Below, piece after piece: positions 26,128 through 35,164 of a DNA stretch of 64,000 nucleotides. Under the pieces are notes generated by a model that searched no databases, was not told the DNA's origin, and saw only the letters and a list, made by a program, of their open reading frames with translations. The translations under genes and the position numbers were made by a program. The DNA comes from Geomonas paludis (GTDB taxonomy: Bacteria; Desulfobacterota; Desulfuromonadia; Geobacterales; Geobacteraceae). The DNA is taken from NCBI RefSeq assembly GCF_014193585.1, contig NZ_BLXY01000002.1, positions 558,001 through 622,000 on the forward strand, given 5' to 3'. Every line of letters begins with the position of its first letter. Within the stretch, counting starts at the first letter, position 1.

Positions 26128-26931
26128 CTAGAAAAACGCTTCCTTGACCATCACGTAATCGCCGGCCTTCAACTCGATGTTCTGGGACAGGTCGCCGTCC
26201 TTGAAGAGCCTCTTCGCCTTCACCTCCAGGGCCTGGGCCTTGTCCCCGTCCTTTCTGCGCACCACCACGTCGTTTTGGTCCGCGAACCTCGTGAAGCCCC
26301 CCGCTTCGAGGATGGCCTCCATCACCTTCATCCCCTCGCGGTACTCGATCGCCTTGGGCGCGGCCACCGCCCCCATAATGTAGACGCTGCGGTCCTGCAA
26401 AAGCGGCACGAAGAGCGAGTCGTTGGACTCAAGCGGCAGGTCCTGGGTGGTGTCCCCCTGGATGAACAGGCGGTGCAGGTCGGTCTTCACCTTCTTGCCG
26501 TCGCGCAAGAGATAGGCGTTTCTCAGATCGGCGGCCTTCACCTCGGGGAGGGTGCACAAAAGCTGGAGCAAGGTGGTGCGCCGGGACAGGTCGTAGACCG
26601 CGGCCTTCACCCCCGAGCCGAAGACGTAGACCTTGGAGTTGGTGATCTCCCGGACCGTCACGGTGACGATGGGGTTTTTCACCAGTTCCTTAAGGCGCCC
26701 CCCCAGCATGGTCTGGAGCTGGCTCGGGGTGGCACCGCTGGCCACCACCTCCCCCAGCCCCGGCACCGTGATCTTGCCGTCGGGGCGGACCTTCACCGGG
26801 AAGTTCAACTCCTTCACCCCCCACACGGAGATGTCGAGGCTGTCCCCTTCCCCGATCACGTAGTCCGCGCCCCTCACGCTCACGGGGGCGAGGGACACAA
26901 GGAGCAGCAAAAGCAAAAGCACGACTTTCAT
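26128..26931 (-). CDS. Polysaccharide export protein (Wza-like, PEP-CTERM subfamily)
   Basis: 267 aa from the ATG at 26931, which begins a signal peptide (MKVVLLLLLLLVSLAPVSVRG). The mature part has the polysaccharide-export domain (ADYVIGEGDSLDISVWGV, VRPDGKITVPGLGEV, NPIVTVTVREITNSKVYVFG) and two SLBB-type stretches (LLQLLCTLP; YIMGAVAAPKAIEYREGM). It lacks a lipobox Cys, unlike classical Wza, so it may be periplasmic or need a separate outer-membrane partner such as the barrel at 21340-22581. In the XrtA operon between the sugar transferase and the co-polymerase. Confidence 0.87.
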   Translation of the reverse strand: MKVVLLLLLLLVSLAPVSVRGADYVIGEGDSLDISVWGVKELNFPVKVRPDGKITVPGLGEVVASGATPSQLQTMLGGRLKELVKNPIVTVTVREITNSKVYVFGSGVKAAVYDLSRRTTLLQLLCTLPEVKAADLRNAYLLRDGKKVKTDLHRLFIQGDTTQDLPLESNDSLFVPLLQDRSVYIMGAVAAPKAIEYREGMKVMEAILEAGGFTRFADQNDVVVRRKDGDKAQALEVKAKRLFKDGDLSQNIELKAGDYVMVKEAFF

Positions 26932-26975
26932 GACGTCCTCCCGATGCGGCGCGCCGGCCGCCTTGTCAACCCAAC

Positions 26976-28358
26976 CTACCTGCCGCGTCCGAACAGGACC
27001 ACCTTCACCGTCTCGAAGAGGATCTCCATGTCCAGGAGAAAGGAGAGGTTCTTGATGTAGTACAGGTCGTAGCGCAGCTTTTCGATGGCGTCCTCTACCG
27101 TGGCGCCGTAGGGGTAGCGCACCTGGGCCCAGCCGGTCAGCCCGGGCTTTATGGTGTGGCGCTTGGAGTAGTAGGAGATGCTGCGCTTCAGGTCCTCCAC
27201 GAACTCGGGGCGCTCGGGGCGGGGGCCGATGAAGCTCATGTCTCCCTTGAGCACGTTGTAGAGCTGGGGGAGCTCGTCGATGCGCGAGTTCCTCAAGAAG
27301 GAGCCCACCCGCGTGATGCGCGCGTCGTTTCTGACCGCCCATACCGCCCCTTCGCGCTCGGCGTCCACCCGCATGGAGCGGAACTTGTAAAGGGTGAAGT
27401 GGCGCTCCCCCTGCCCCACCCGGACCTGCTTGAAAAGTAGCGGCCCCGGCGAGTCCAGCTTGATGGCCAGGGCGATGAACGGGAACAGCGGCGCGGCCAG
27501 GATGAGCCCGGCAAGCGCCAGGACCACGTCCATGGCGGGCTTGTACACCTTGGCGAAGGCGCTTCGGTGAAAACCGCTGGAGAAGATGATGAAGGAGGGG
27601 GTCATCTCCTCCAGAAGGAGCTTCCCCTGGACCATCTCGTAGAACGCCGGGGCGTCCAGCACCTCGACGCCGTTTAGCTTGCAGCGCATCATCTCCTGCA
27701 GGGGGAGCACGCCGCGCCTCTCCGCGAGCGCCACCACGATGGCCGAGGCCTTGTACTCGCCTGCGGTCTGCAAAAGATCCCCGCACCTGGGGACGACCTG
27801 GGAGCCGAAGAGCTCCTTTTGGTGCACCGTCTGCACCGGGCGCCCCTCCCCCTGGCACTCGAGGTACCCCGCCAGGGTGAAGCGACCCGGCTGGGAGGCC
27901 AGCAGCCCCCCCAGCTGGCAGGCAAGGTCGCCCGAGCCGAGGATCAGGACCCGCTTGGAGAAGGGGACCCTGCGCGCCCCGATCCCCGAGGCGGCGTACC
28001 AGGCGAACTGGAACAGCACGAAGAAGCCCAGCGCGAAGAAGAGCACCCCGCGCCCGAGCATCAGCTCCGGGGCGAGGTAGTACACCACGGAGAGGAAGAA
28101 GAAGGCGGCGCACCCCCCCTGGACGCAGGTGGCCAGGATGTCGCGCTTTCTGCTGTCCCTGGGGAGGGTGTACACCTCCATCAGGTACGAGGAGAACAGC
28201 GCCACCAGGACGAAGATGGCACCGGCCTTGACGCCGGTGGTGAAATCCCACTCCCCGCGGGGGGTGAACCGACCGAAGCGGACCCCGGCTGCCAACACCA
28301 GCGACATCAGGGCCAGCACAGCGTCGGTGCAGATGTAAAAGGGAACGCGCAGATCCAT
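26976..28358 (-). CDS. Undecaprenyl-phosphate sugar phosphotransferase (initiating enzyme)
   Basis: 460 aa. Four to five N-terminal membrane helices, a CoA-binding-like Rossmann domain (KRVLILGSGDLACQLGGLL near 137), then the catalytic bacterial sugar transferase domain after the helix near 275: KLDSPGPLLFKQVRVGQ, KFRSMRVDAE, SRIDELPQLYNVLKGDMSF, IGPRPERPEFVED and PGLTGWAQVRY. It should transfer a hexose-1-phosphate to undecaprenyl phosphate, the first step of repeat-unit synthesis. Second gene of the array, 16 bp after the TPR gene. Confidence 0.9.
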   Translation of the reverse strand: MDLRVPFYICTDAVLALMSLVLAAGVRFGRFTPRGEWDFTTGVKAGAIFVLVALFSSYLMEVYTLPRDSRKRDILATCVQGGCAAFFFLSVVYYLAPELMLGRGVLFFALGFFVLFQFAWYAASGIGARRVPFSKRVLILGSGDLACQLGGLLASQPGRFTLAGYLECQGEGRPVQTVHQKELFGSQVVPRCGDLLQTAGEYKASAIVVALAERRGVLPLQEMMRCKLNGVEVLDAPAFYEMVQGKLLLEEMTPSFIIFSSGFHRSAFAKVYKPAMDVVLALAGLILAAPLFPFIALAIKLDSPGPLLFKQVRVGQGERHFTLYKFRSMRVDAEREGAVWAVRNDARITRVGSFLRNSRIDELPQLYNVLKGDMSFIGPRPERPEFVEDLKRSISYYSKRHTIKPGLTGWAQVRYPYGATVEDAIEKLRYDLYYIKNLSFLLDMEILFETVKVVLFGRGR

Positions 28359-28374
28359 GGCTTCTCTAAAACGG

Positions 28375-31014
28375 CTAGCGCTTCAACTGGGCCAGGAGGG
28401 TCCTCGCCGCCGTGCTGTCCGGGTATTCCCCCAGGGAAAGGGAGTCCTGCAGCGCCTTCTGGGAACGGGCGCGGTCTCCCGCCTGGTGGTAGGCAAGCCC
28501 CAGGTGATAGCGCACCGTCGGGTCCTTGGGCAAAAGCGCCGCCGCCCGCTCCAGGACCTTGACCGCGTCCTGGCTGCGCCCGTTTTTGTACAGGGCGTAC
28601 CCCACGGTATCGGTGACGCTTGCGTTGCCCGGCTCAAGGCGGTAGGCATCGATGGCGTAGCGCAGCGCCTGCTCCTTGCTGCCGTAGCCGTCGGCGCTCA
28701 GGTAGGCCAGGTTGTTGAGCGCCGGCACGTACCTGGGGTTCAACTCCACGATGGCCCGGTAGCGCTGCGCGGCCTCCCGCTTCTTGCCGTTTCCCTCCAG
28801 GAGCGAGGCCAGGGCGAAGCGTGCCGGCACCGAGTCCGGCTGCACCTTGAGGGCACCCTGGAAACAGGCCTGGGCGGCCGGATAGTCCTTCCTGGCGCGG
28901 TGCAGCTCCCCCTTGAGGATGCGGGCCTGGACGCTTGCCGGGTCGACCTCCACGGCGCGCGAGGCCTGGGCGAGGGCCGAGGCGGTGTCGCCGGTCCCCT
29001 GGTACACGTTGGCCAAAAGGAGATAGCCCCGCACCGAGTCGGGACGGCGCGCGATGTACCCCTTGGCCTGCTCCACGGCCTTGCCCCCCTGCTTCATGGC
29101 GAGGTAGGCGGCGACCCTCAGGAAGGCGCCCCGTTCCTCATCTATGGCCGAGAGATCCTCGAAGGCCCTGAGCGCCTTCTGGGGCTCCCCCTGGGAGAGC
29201 AGCAGGCGCCCCTTCGCCTCGACCGGTGCCGCGGAGTGCGGCTCGCGCTTGATCGCCTCCTCCAGGGTGGCGAGCGCCTTTTGCGGCGTTTTCTTCTGCT
29301 GGTAGGCGGCAAGGGCCAGGTAGCCGTCGAGCTTGCCGGTCGCCGCCCCCTTCTGGTACCAGGCCAGGGCCTCGGCGTCCCTGCCGGCGACCTCGTTCAG
29401 CGAAGCGAGCCCGAGCAGCGCCTGGAGGTTGCCGGGGACCCTCGACTGCAGCAGGGTGAGCTCGGCTATCGCCTTCTGGTAGTCGGCCTGGGAGGCGTAG
29501 ACGCCGGCGAGATTGTGGTAGCTCGCGGCAAGGAGCGGGTCCGCCTTCTTGGCCGCCTCGAGGCTTGCCACCGCCTCGTCCTTTTTCCCGGCGGAGAGCT
29601 GCAGCGCGGCAAGCGCGTTGTACAGGGGGGCGTCCCCTTTCCCGCCGGTGAGCCCGGCCTGCAACAGGGCGGCAGCCTTGTCGCTCTTGCCCAGGCGCCG
29701 GTAGTGCGAGGCAAGCAACAGCCTGCCGGTCTGCGCGTCGGGTGAGGCCTTCACGGCGTTCAAAAGCTCGCTCTCACCCTGGGCTTCCTTCCCCTTGCTG
29801 AAGTAGAGGGCCCCCTTCCTCAGGTACGCGCTCACCTGCTTCGGGTCGAGCCTGGTCGCCCGGTCCAGTTCGCGCATCCCTTCCTCGAATTCCCCCTGGA
29901 GCACGTAGGCGCTCCCCAAAAGGTTGTGCGCCGTCGCGTCCGCGTCGTTGGCGGCGAGGACCTTCTTCACCTCGGCTGCGGCATCCTCGGTCCGCTTCTG
30001 CATCAGCAGGATCTGGGCGGTCATGAGCCGGGCGCGCCGGGAGTCGGGCATCCGGTCGAGGATGACGCGGAACTGTGACAGCGCGGTCTCCAGTTCCCCC
30101 TTGCTGTAGTAGCAAAGCCCCAGGAAGTGGTAGGCCTCGAGGGTGGGGGCGAGCTTGTTGGACTGCTGCAGCTGCGCGATGGCGTCGGTGTAGTTCTTGC
30201 GGTAGTAGCCGACCATACCCTTCAGGAGGTAGCCGTCCCCCCGCGTGGGGAAATCCTTGATGAGCCCGTCGGCTGCGGCGTCGGCCTTGCCCGGCTCCCC
30301 CTGCTCGAGCCAGATCGCCCCCTGCCTGAAGCGTGCGGGAACCTGGTTGCCGTCCTGCTTGATGATGCGCTCGTAGGCCGCGGCGGCCCGGTCCCTGCGC
30401 CCGGCGGCGAGCTCGAGGTTCGCCTGCATGTAGAGCGCCTTCAGGTTGCGCGGGTCCGCGGCCAGCAACTGGCCCAGCTCCTGCCCCGCCGCATCGCTTC
30501 GCCCCATGGAGAGTTGCACCGTGGCGAGGGCGAGCCGCGCCGACGCGCGCCCGGGATCCGCCTTCACGGCGCGGGTCAGAAACGAGAGGGCCTCCTGATA
30601 CCTTTTGCCCACGGCGTGCGCCTCACCGGCCACCTCGAGCCCCTCGGGGCTCCCGGGATGCCGGGCAAGGTATTGTTGCGACAGCTCCGCGGCGCGCTCT
30701 CCCTTGCCGGTGGTGCTGGCAAGCCTGGCGAGCTCCAGGACCACCTCGTCCCGGGAGGGGTTCTGGGTGAGGACCTTGTTGAATTCCTTTTCCGCCTGCT
30801 CCGCCTTCCCCAGCGCAGCGTAGGCCTTGCCGAGCTGGAAGCGCGCCTCGAAGAAGTTGGCGTCCTTTTCCAGCGCGTTTTTAAGGTAAACCACCGCCGC
30901 GCTCGGATTGGACTGCATCTGTTTCACCCCCTCCTCATAGAGGGTCTCTTTGGTCTTGCTGCCACAGGCAGCACACGTCGCGACTACAACCAGAAGCAGG
31001 AGCGATATTCTCAC
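28375..31014 (-). CDS. prsT: PEP-CTERM system TPR-repeat lipoprotein PrsT
   Basis: 879 aa from the GTG at 31014, chosen because GGAGG lies 7 bp before it and it starts a lipoprotein signal (MRISLLLLVVVATCAACG, Cys17). The rest is about 22-24 tetratricopeptide repeats with the usual A-x(3)-G/A-x2-Y-A-x7-A pattern (LGKAYAALGKAEQAEKEF; LGLCYYSKGELETALSQF). Homologues are fixed members of XrtA loci and are thought to be periplasmic scaffolds. It is the first gene of the 21-gene minus-strand array, so the main promoter should lie in the 440 bp upstream. Confidence 0.9.
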   Translation of the reverse strand: MRISLLLLVVVATCAACGSKTKETLYEEGVKQMQSNPSAAVVYLKNALEKDANFFEARFQLGKAYAALGKAEQAEKEFNKVLTQNPSRDEVVLELARLASTTGKGERAAELSQQYLARHPGSPEGLEVAGEAHAVGKRYQEALSFLTRAVKADPGRASARLALATVQLSMGRSDAAGQELGQLLAADPRNLKALYMQANLELAAGRRDRAAAAYERIIKQDGNQVPARFRQGAIWLEQGEPGKADAAADGLIKDFPTRGDGYLLKGMVGYYRKNYTDAIAQLQQSNKLAPTLEAYHFLGLCYYSKGELETALSQFRVILDRMPDSRRARLMTAQILLMQKRTEDAAAEVKKVLAANDADATAHNLLGSAYVLQGEFEEGMRELDRATRLDPKQVSAYLRKGALYFSKGKEAQGESELLNAVKASPDAQTGRLLLASHYRRLGKSDKAAALLQAGLTGGKGDAPLYNALAALQLSAGKKDEAVASLEAAKKADPLLAASYHNLAGVYASQADYQKAIAELTLLQSRVPGNLQALLGLASLNEVAGRDAEALAWYQKGAATGKLDGYLALAAYQQKKTPQKALATLEEAIKREPHSAAPVEAKGRLLLSQGEPQKALRAFEDLSAIDEERGAFLRVAAYLAMKQGGKAVEQAKGYIARRPDSVRGYLLLANVYQGTGDTASALAQASRAVEVDPASVQARILKGELHRARKDYPAAQACFQGALKVQPDSVPARFALASLLEGNGKKREAAQRYRAIVELNPRYVPALNNLAYLSADGYGSKEQALRYAIDAYRLEPGNASVTDTVGYALYKNGRSQDAVKVLERAAALLPKDPTVRYHLGLAYHQAGDRARSQKALQDSLSLGEYPDSTAARTLLAQLKR

Positions 31015-31453
31015 AGCGGGACCTCCACTAAGGCAGCTGGCGTTGCCAAACAGTGAACCGACAAACATTAAAATCTATGTCGGAAAATTTAACACTTAAT
31101 GGCAAAAACGCAAGCAAAATGTTTGACGGCCTGAGTGACAAGGGGGCGCGGATATGAGCAAACTTGTTCAATCAACGTACTTTTTCATACAGACAAAGAA
31201 ATGCACAGCCAGGGGGTTACCCCGTCGGACGCCTCTTCCCGGCACCCGCATCTATAAATTTTTTAACATTAATTTATGTCAATACTGCGGACACACCTCC
31301 CCCTCCCCCCCATCTGTCGGGAATCTTTACATCCGCCCCAGCGCCGCCTCCCCCGCCCGGCAGCAAACGGCGCAGTTTCAGCAGGGTGCGCCGCATGGCA
31401 CGCCCGTTGCTTTATTGGTATTCGCACATTAACCCAAGCAAAGGAGGACAACG
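31015..31453. other. Divergent regulatory region between prsT and a PEP-CTERM gene
   Basis: A 439-bp space. The plus strand carries the sigma-54 promoter at 31396-31411. For the minus strand (the long exopolysaccharide array) no convincing promoter was found; the best is TTGACA (rc of 31278-31283) with TATAGA 20 bp on, which is too far apart. A pyrimidine-rich run at about 31297-31355 (CCTCCCCCTCCCCCCC) is of unknown use. No RNA gene was recognised. Confidence 0.6.
31396..31411 (+). promoter_or_regulatory. Sigma-54 promoter for the PEP-CTERM gene at 31454
   Basis: TGGCACGCCCGTTGCT matches the consensus TGGCACG-N4-TTGCW completely. Transcription should start about 12 bp on, giving a leader near 33 nt with AAAGGAGG before the ATG. 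Such promoters need an AAA+ activator; in XrtA systems the PrsK/PrsR pair is the expected one, but it is not in this window. Confidence 0.88.
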
Positions 31454-32212
31454 ATGAAACGGATAGCAGCAACACTCGCCGCGGTGCTCTGTTTGGCAGC
31501 AAACAGCGCAACAGCGACGGCCATCAACCCCTCAGGAGGGGGAGACGGCTCGGAATTCAACATGCAGCAGATCCTCGACGGCATCACCGCAGGAGGCGTA
31601 AGCCGCGTCAACGCCTTCTCCGACTACATGCCGGACCGGCACGACGCCCTGTGGACCACCGGGGGGTGCGGCACGTCATCGGCGACCATGATCCTCGAGA
31701 TCGCCGGCAACACCAGCGTGAACAGCTTCGGGATCTACGACACGAGCAACGTCAACAACAGGGCCGAGCTCTTCAGCGGCAGGGCCGGCGCGGGGACCAG
31801 GGTCTCCTTCAGCTTCGACCGGGACCTCACCCTGACCGTGGCCGACTACGCGCGCAAAACCTTCACCGATCACCGCTTCGACTCCAACGTATTCGGCTTT
31901 TATTTCGACAACGGCGCCGGCATCTTCTACAGCGACACCGCCCGCAACGCCGACGGGTTCGACCACATGGTGGCCTACGCGAGCCAAGGGGGAGACGTGA
32001 GTCTTCCCGGCAGCCCGGCCTATACGCCGTGGCTCCCCAACGAGTACGTGCTCGGCTTCGAGGACACCTATGGCGGCGGCGACGGGGACTACAACGACAT
32101 GGTGCTCATGGTTGAGTCGGTGGCGCCGGTTCCGGAGCCGGGGACCATGCTCCTGCTGGGGTGCGGCTTCCTCGGCCTGGCCGTCTACGGCAAGCGGCGC
32201 AAAAACGCCTGA
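31454..32212 (+). CDS. PEP-CTERM protein with DUF4114-like domain
   Basis: 252 aa. Signal peptide MKRIAATLAAVLCLAANSATATA; C-terminal sorting signal VPEPGTMLLLGCGFLGLAVY followed by GKRRKNA, the PEP motif, hydrophobic helix and basic tail needed for exosortase. The body ends with GFEDTYGGGDGDYNDMV, the acidic, probably calcium-binding signature of DUF4114 domains. It should be exported, processed by XrtA and placed at the cell surface or in the matrix. Driven by a textbook sigma-54 promoter. GC-rich, monocistronic, convergent with the deacetylase-like gene. Confidence 0.92.
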   Translation: MKRIAATLAAVLCLAANSATATAINPSGGGDGSEFNMQQILDGITAGGVSRVNAFSDYMPDRHDALWTTGGCGTSSATMILEIAGNTSVNSFGIYDTSNVNNRAELFSGRAGAGTRVSFSFDRDLTLTVADYARKTFTDHRFDSNVFGFYFDNGAGIFYSDTARNADGFDHMVAYASQGGDVSLPGSPAYTPWLPNEYVLGFEDTYGGGDGDYNDMVLMVESVAPVPEPGTMLLLGCGFLGLAVYGKRRKNA

Positions 32213-32251
32213 TGCACCCGGGCGGGACGGCCGCGGATGGGGGGTCCCCCC

Positions 32252-33382
32252 TTACCTCCCGCCGCGGCGCGGCAGGTCCCAGGGCGCCGGGGACCCTTCC
32301 CCGGCGCCCCCTCCCCGCGCCGCACGGACAGCGGCGCTGTCGGCGTCGAATATGCCGGACCTGGTCCCGTTCAGAAGGAGCCGCGCGGCGCCCCGGCACT
32401 CCTGCTGCTCCCGGCCGCAGGGGCAGAAGTCCCCAAGGCGAACCTCCTTCAGGGTGCAGCACTCGATCCCGGTATCCCGGGCGTAGCGAAGAAACTGCTC
32501 AAGGCTCTGGAAGAAACGCTCGGTATCGCCGTCGCGCTTGTTGAAGGGGGAGAGTCCCTTGACCAGCGTGTTCGAGTGGAAGAACAGGTTCAGGTAACCG
32601 ATGAGCAGGGCCCGGAAGCGCTCGGCCAGCTTGACCATCATCGGCCCGGTCGCGGTCTCGGGGGAGAGCGCCACCTTGTTCAACAGCCTCAACCGGTCCA
32701 GGATGCCGCACAGCCGCATCTTCCTGAGCGGCGGTTTCTTCAGCAGTTCGTGCGCGCGGCGGCAGATCTCGAAGTCGTGCTGCAGGAAGCCGACCGACGC
32801 CGGGAACTGCAGGAGCTCACCGCTGTCGTCGCTGAGAAAGATGTCACGGGAGGAGAAGCGGTAGGGGTGGGGGGGGACCCTGCTGTAGTCGACCCCGTTG
32901 GAGTCGGCCCAACTGGTATAGGAGGTGACCGAGGTGTCTATCCTGAGGCCGAGCCTTTGGATCGAGCGCGCGGTGGCGCTGCCGAAGGCCCAGCGCCCGG
33001 CGCGAAACGATGCCGGGGCAATGCCCAGGTTGTCGCAGATGGCGTTTCTGAGCGTTTCCAGCTTGCGGAACTGCAACTGCTCGGGGAGGTTGCACAGCAT
33101 GCTGTTGTAGGAGCACAGCGACTCCTCGAAGGGGGGGGTGTTCCAGGGGTGGCAGTGCATGCCGACCTCGCACCTGCCGCGGTCCAGCAGGTCGGAGAAG
33201 AGCTCGATGGCCATCGGGTCGGTGGCGACCGGGTAGTTGATCAGGTAGGTGGGGCGCACGCCGTAACGGTCGAAGAGGGCCTGAAGGTCGTGGATGCACT
33301 TCAGGTTCTCCAGGGAGTAGCTCCGGTCCGTGTAACCGCCCCAGTTGTCCTCTTCCGTGTCGATGGTGATGACCAGCACCAT
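32252..33382 (-). CDS. Polysaccharide-deacetylase-like (WalW-type) protein
   Basis: 376 aa. Opens with MVLVITIDTEEDNWGGYTDR and has CEVGMHCHPWNTPPF and FRAGRWAFGS, the counterparts of NodB motifs 1-3 (D-TEED, H-x-H, R-x-GRW) in the WalW-like branch of the carbohydrate esterase 4 fold. No signal peptide. The C-terminal half has a Cys-rich end (CCTLKEVRLGDFCPCGREQQEC). Start chosen on GGGGAGG just upstream. Last gene of a four-gene minus-strand operon with two acyltransferase-like genes; role probably polysaccharide modification, substrate unknown. Confidence 0.72.
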   Translation of the reverse strand: MVLVITIDTEEDNWGGYTDRSYSLENLKCIHDLQALFDRYGVRPTYLINYPVATDPMAIELFSDLLDRGRCEVGMHCHPWNTPPFEESLCSYNSMLCNLPEQLQFRKLETLRNAICDNLGIAPASFRAGRWAFGSATARSIQRLGLRIDTSVTSYTSWADSNGVDYSRVPPHPYRFSSRDIFLSDDSGELLQFPASVGFLQHDFEICRRAHELLKKPPLRKMRLCGILDRLRLLNKVALSPETATGPMMVKLAERFRALLIGYLNLFFHSNTLVKGLSPFNKRDGDTERFFQSLEQFLRYARDTGIECCTLKEVRLGDFCPCGREQQECRGAARLLLNGTRSGIFDADSAAVRAARGGGAGEGSPAPWDLPRRGGR

Positions 33383-33430
33383 GATCCACCTCCCCTTCGG
33401 GGCCCAGCAGTTGTGGCGACGAGGAATGCC

Positions 33431-34618
33431 TCAGGGCGCGCCCGCTGCGCAGGCGCCCTTACTCCTGACCCGATCGAGCCCGTAGCGGACCGGGGGTAAT
33501 TTTTTCAGGAACTCCTTCCACCCGTAACGGGTCAGGTAGCTGAGCGTGCCCGAAAAGGAGGCGGGAAAGATCCTGACCGTCCCGCTCGCCCCGGTCCGGT
33601 CGGTCCATTCCATCTTCCAGGGCTCGCAGACCCCGCGCAGGTCGCAGACCCGGTACCCCCCCGCCTCCCGGCACCAGGTGAGCACCTCGGCCAGCAGCAA
33701 AAGCCCCGGGGCGAGATGCCGGTACCGCTGGTCGTAGCCGGTTTTCAGGATGAAGAGGGTGCCGCCCCGGGCCAGGCAGAAGCAGGCCGCGGTGACGCGC
33801 TCCTCCAGCCTGAGCAGGAACAAGACCAGCGCCCCGCTCTCCCCGGCCCACCGGGCCAGGGCACGGTAGTAGCTCTCCGCGTCGGCCCGGCACTTGATCG
33901 CCGTCCCCGCCTCCCCCTTCCAGCTGCGGTACTCGGCCTCGAACAGCTCGGAAAGGGTGGCGTCGAGGGCGTCTCCGCCGGTCACCGCCTGCAGGTGCAC
34001 CCCTCCCTCCCGGGCGGCCCGCTTCCGGCTTTGCTTGAGCGAATTCTGCACCCTGCCCGACAGGCGCGCCAACAGCTCCGCCTCGCTTGCAGGCACCTCC
34101 AGGAAGGGGGCGCTGGGGTGGAAGCCATGCTGGGAACAGCCGCTTCTGCGCGAGAGCAGTTCCAGCAAGGGGGCCGTGTTCGGTCCGTCCGCGGGGAGCT
34201 TGTCGATCGTGATGGTCTCTCCCGGGAAAAGCCGCGCCGCCGCCAAAAGAAAGCCCGACAGCGCCGCGCTGCGCTCCTCGCCGGCCACCAGGAAGTCGTA
34301 ACAGTGGGTCTCGCAGTTGGCGAGGGACCGGATGCCGTTGTCAGGTCCCGTGCCGTCGGTCACCAGGCGACAGGGGAAGATCCCCTTCACCTCGCCCTCT
34401 CTCGCAAGGACGGTCACCAGGGGGCGCGCGGCGCCGCCGAAGGAGCGCCACCAGCAGGAGAAGCTCTCGAAGGTGAGGAAGACACCGAGGTCGCCGTAGC
34501 CGTGCGCCAGGTCGTTCCAGCGGGGGGGCAGTTCCCGCGGGAAGGACCACTGCCGGTAGGCGGTCGCCTCCCAGCCGTCGGCAAGCGTGACGGTGAGCGG
34601 GGTGGAGTCCGTGGCCAT
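33431..34618 (-). CDS. GNAT-fold (BcsL/CelD-like) acyltransferase
   Basis: 395 aa from the ATG at 34618, one codon after the stop of the upstream gene; the longer frame only rereads that gene. Acetyltransf_6-type features: LGVFLTFESFSCWWRSFGG, LLARLSGRVQNSLKQSRKRA, the central RSWKGEAGTAIKC, and YRHLAPGLLLLAEVLTWCRE with VCDLRGVCEPWKMEWTD. Homologues sit in exopolysaccharide and cellulose clusters and are thought to transfer acyl or aminoacyl groups. It is paralogous in design to 35165-36250. Cytoplasmic. Confidence 0.78.
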   Translation of the reverse strand: MATDSTPLTVTLADGWEATAYRQWSFPRELPPRWNDLAHGYGDLGVFLTFESFSCWWRSFGGAARPLVTVLAREGEVKGIFPCRLVTDGTGPDNGIRSLANCETHCYDFLVAGEERSAALSGFLLAAARLFPGETITIDKLPADGPNTAPLLELLSRRSGCSQHGFHPSAPFLEVPASEAELLARLSGRVQNSLKQSRKRAAREGGVHLQAVTGGDALDATLSELFEAEYRSWKGEAGTAIKCRADAESYYRALARWAGESGALVLFLLRLEERVTAACFCLARGGTLFILKTGYDQRYRHLAPGLLLLAEVLTWCREAGGYRVCDLRGVCEPWKMEWTDRTGASGTVRIFPASFSGTLSYLTRYGWKEFLKKLPPVRYGLDRVRSKGACAAGAP

Positions 34619-34620
34619 GG

Positions 34621-35142
34621 TCAGCGTACCCTGCGCAGCCAGTCGGCCTTCCAGAAGTAGTAACAGCAGCGGTCGCACCCCTCCTTGTCATAGAGCTCGA
34701 CGCCGTCGCAGATCACGTCCCGCAACACCACCGTATCCTTCACCCGGACCATCTTCCAGGCGCGCTCGTCGAACATGGTCCGCACCGGCTTCAAGACGGT
34801 GCACCGCTTCCCGGCGTAGCGCGCCATCCCCGGCATGAACTGCAGCTTGCCGCAGCAGCCGTTGTCGTCCAGGGTGCGCCGGATCTCCTCCATGGTGAGC
34901 ACTTCGACCTCATCCCCGGGCTGGTAGCAGGCGCCGGGGGGGGAAAGGAGGCGGTTTGCGGCCCGGTTTATGGCGCTCGCCCCTGCCGCGCTCGCCTCTT
35001 CCATCGCGCTGAAGTGGTGCACCAGGCGCCTTTTAAGCGCGCTGTTCAGACGCAGCAGGAAGGTCCTCACCCGGTCGGAAAGGGTGAGGGGACCGCCCGA
35101 GTGGTACACCACCTGCAGTTGGCACCTGTCGTCCCCTTGCAT
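34621..35142 (-). CDS. Unrecognised cysteine-rich protein of the acyltransferase operon
   Basis: 173 aa, not recognised. The first 65 residues are polar and helical (VRTFLLRLNSALKRRLVHHF). From residue 70 there is a compact beta-rich part: YQPGDEVEVLTMEEIRRTL, NGCCGKLQFMPGM, a KRCTVLKPVRTMFD strand, WKMVRVKDTVVLRDVICDG and EGCDRCCYYFWKADWLRRV. The paired CC-x-K and C-x2-CC suggest a metal site; the GDEVEVLT start and short strands resemble an SH3/KOW-like barrel. There is no signal peptide. It lies between two GNAT-fold genes (22 and 2 bp gaps), so it probably works with them. Confidence 0.7.
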   Translation of the reverse strand: MQGDDRCQLQVVYHSGGPLTLSDRVRTFLLRLNSALKRRLVHHFSAMEEASAAGASAINRAANRLLSPPGACYQPGDEVEVLTMEEIRRTLDDNGCCGKLQFMPGMARYAGKRCTVLKPVRTMFDERAWKMVRVKDTVVLRDVICDGVELYDKEGCDRCCYYFWKADWLRRVR

Positions 35143-35164
35143 GACACGCCTCCTTCCACGCTCC

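Noticed and set aside
26128-28251. Long frame that would fuse the export protein to a 440-residue N-terminal part
   Set aside because: The upstream part is an off-frame reading of the sugar transferase gene; the signal peptide starts at 26931.
31276-32115. Alternative frame overlapping the PEP-CTERM gene
   Set aside because: Arg-rich off-frame reading of a gene with clear signal peptide and sorting signal.
32282-32308. Strong GC-rich hairpin near the end of the deacetylase-like gene as a terminator
   Set aside because: No T-run on either strand and it lies inside the coding region.
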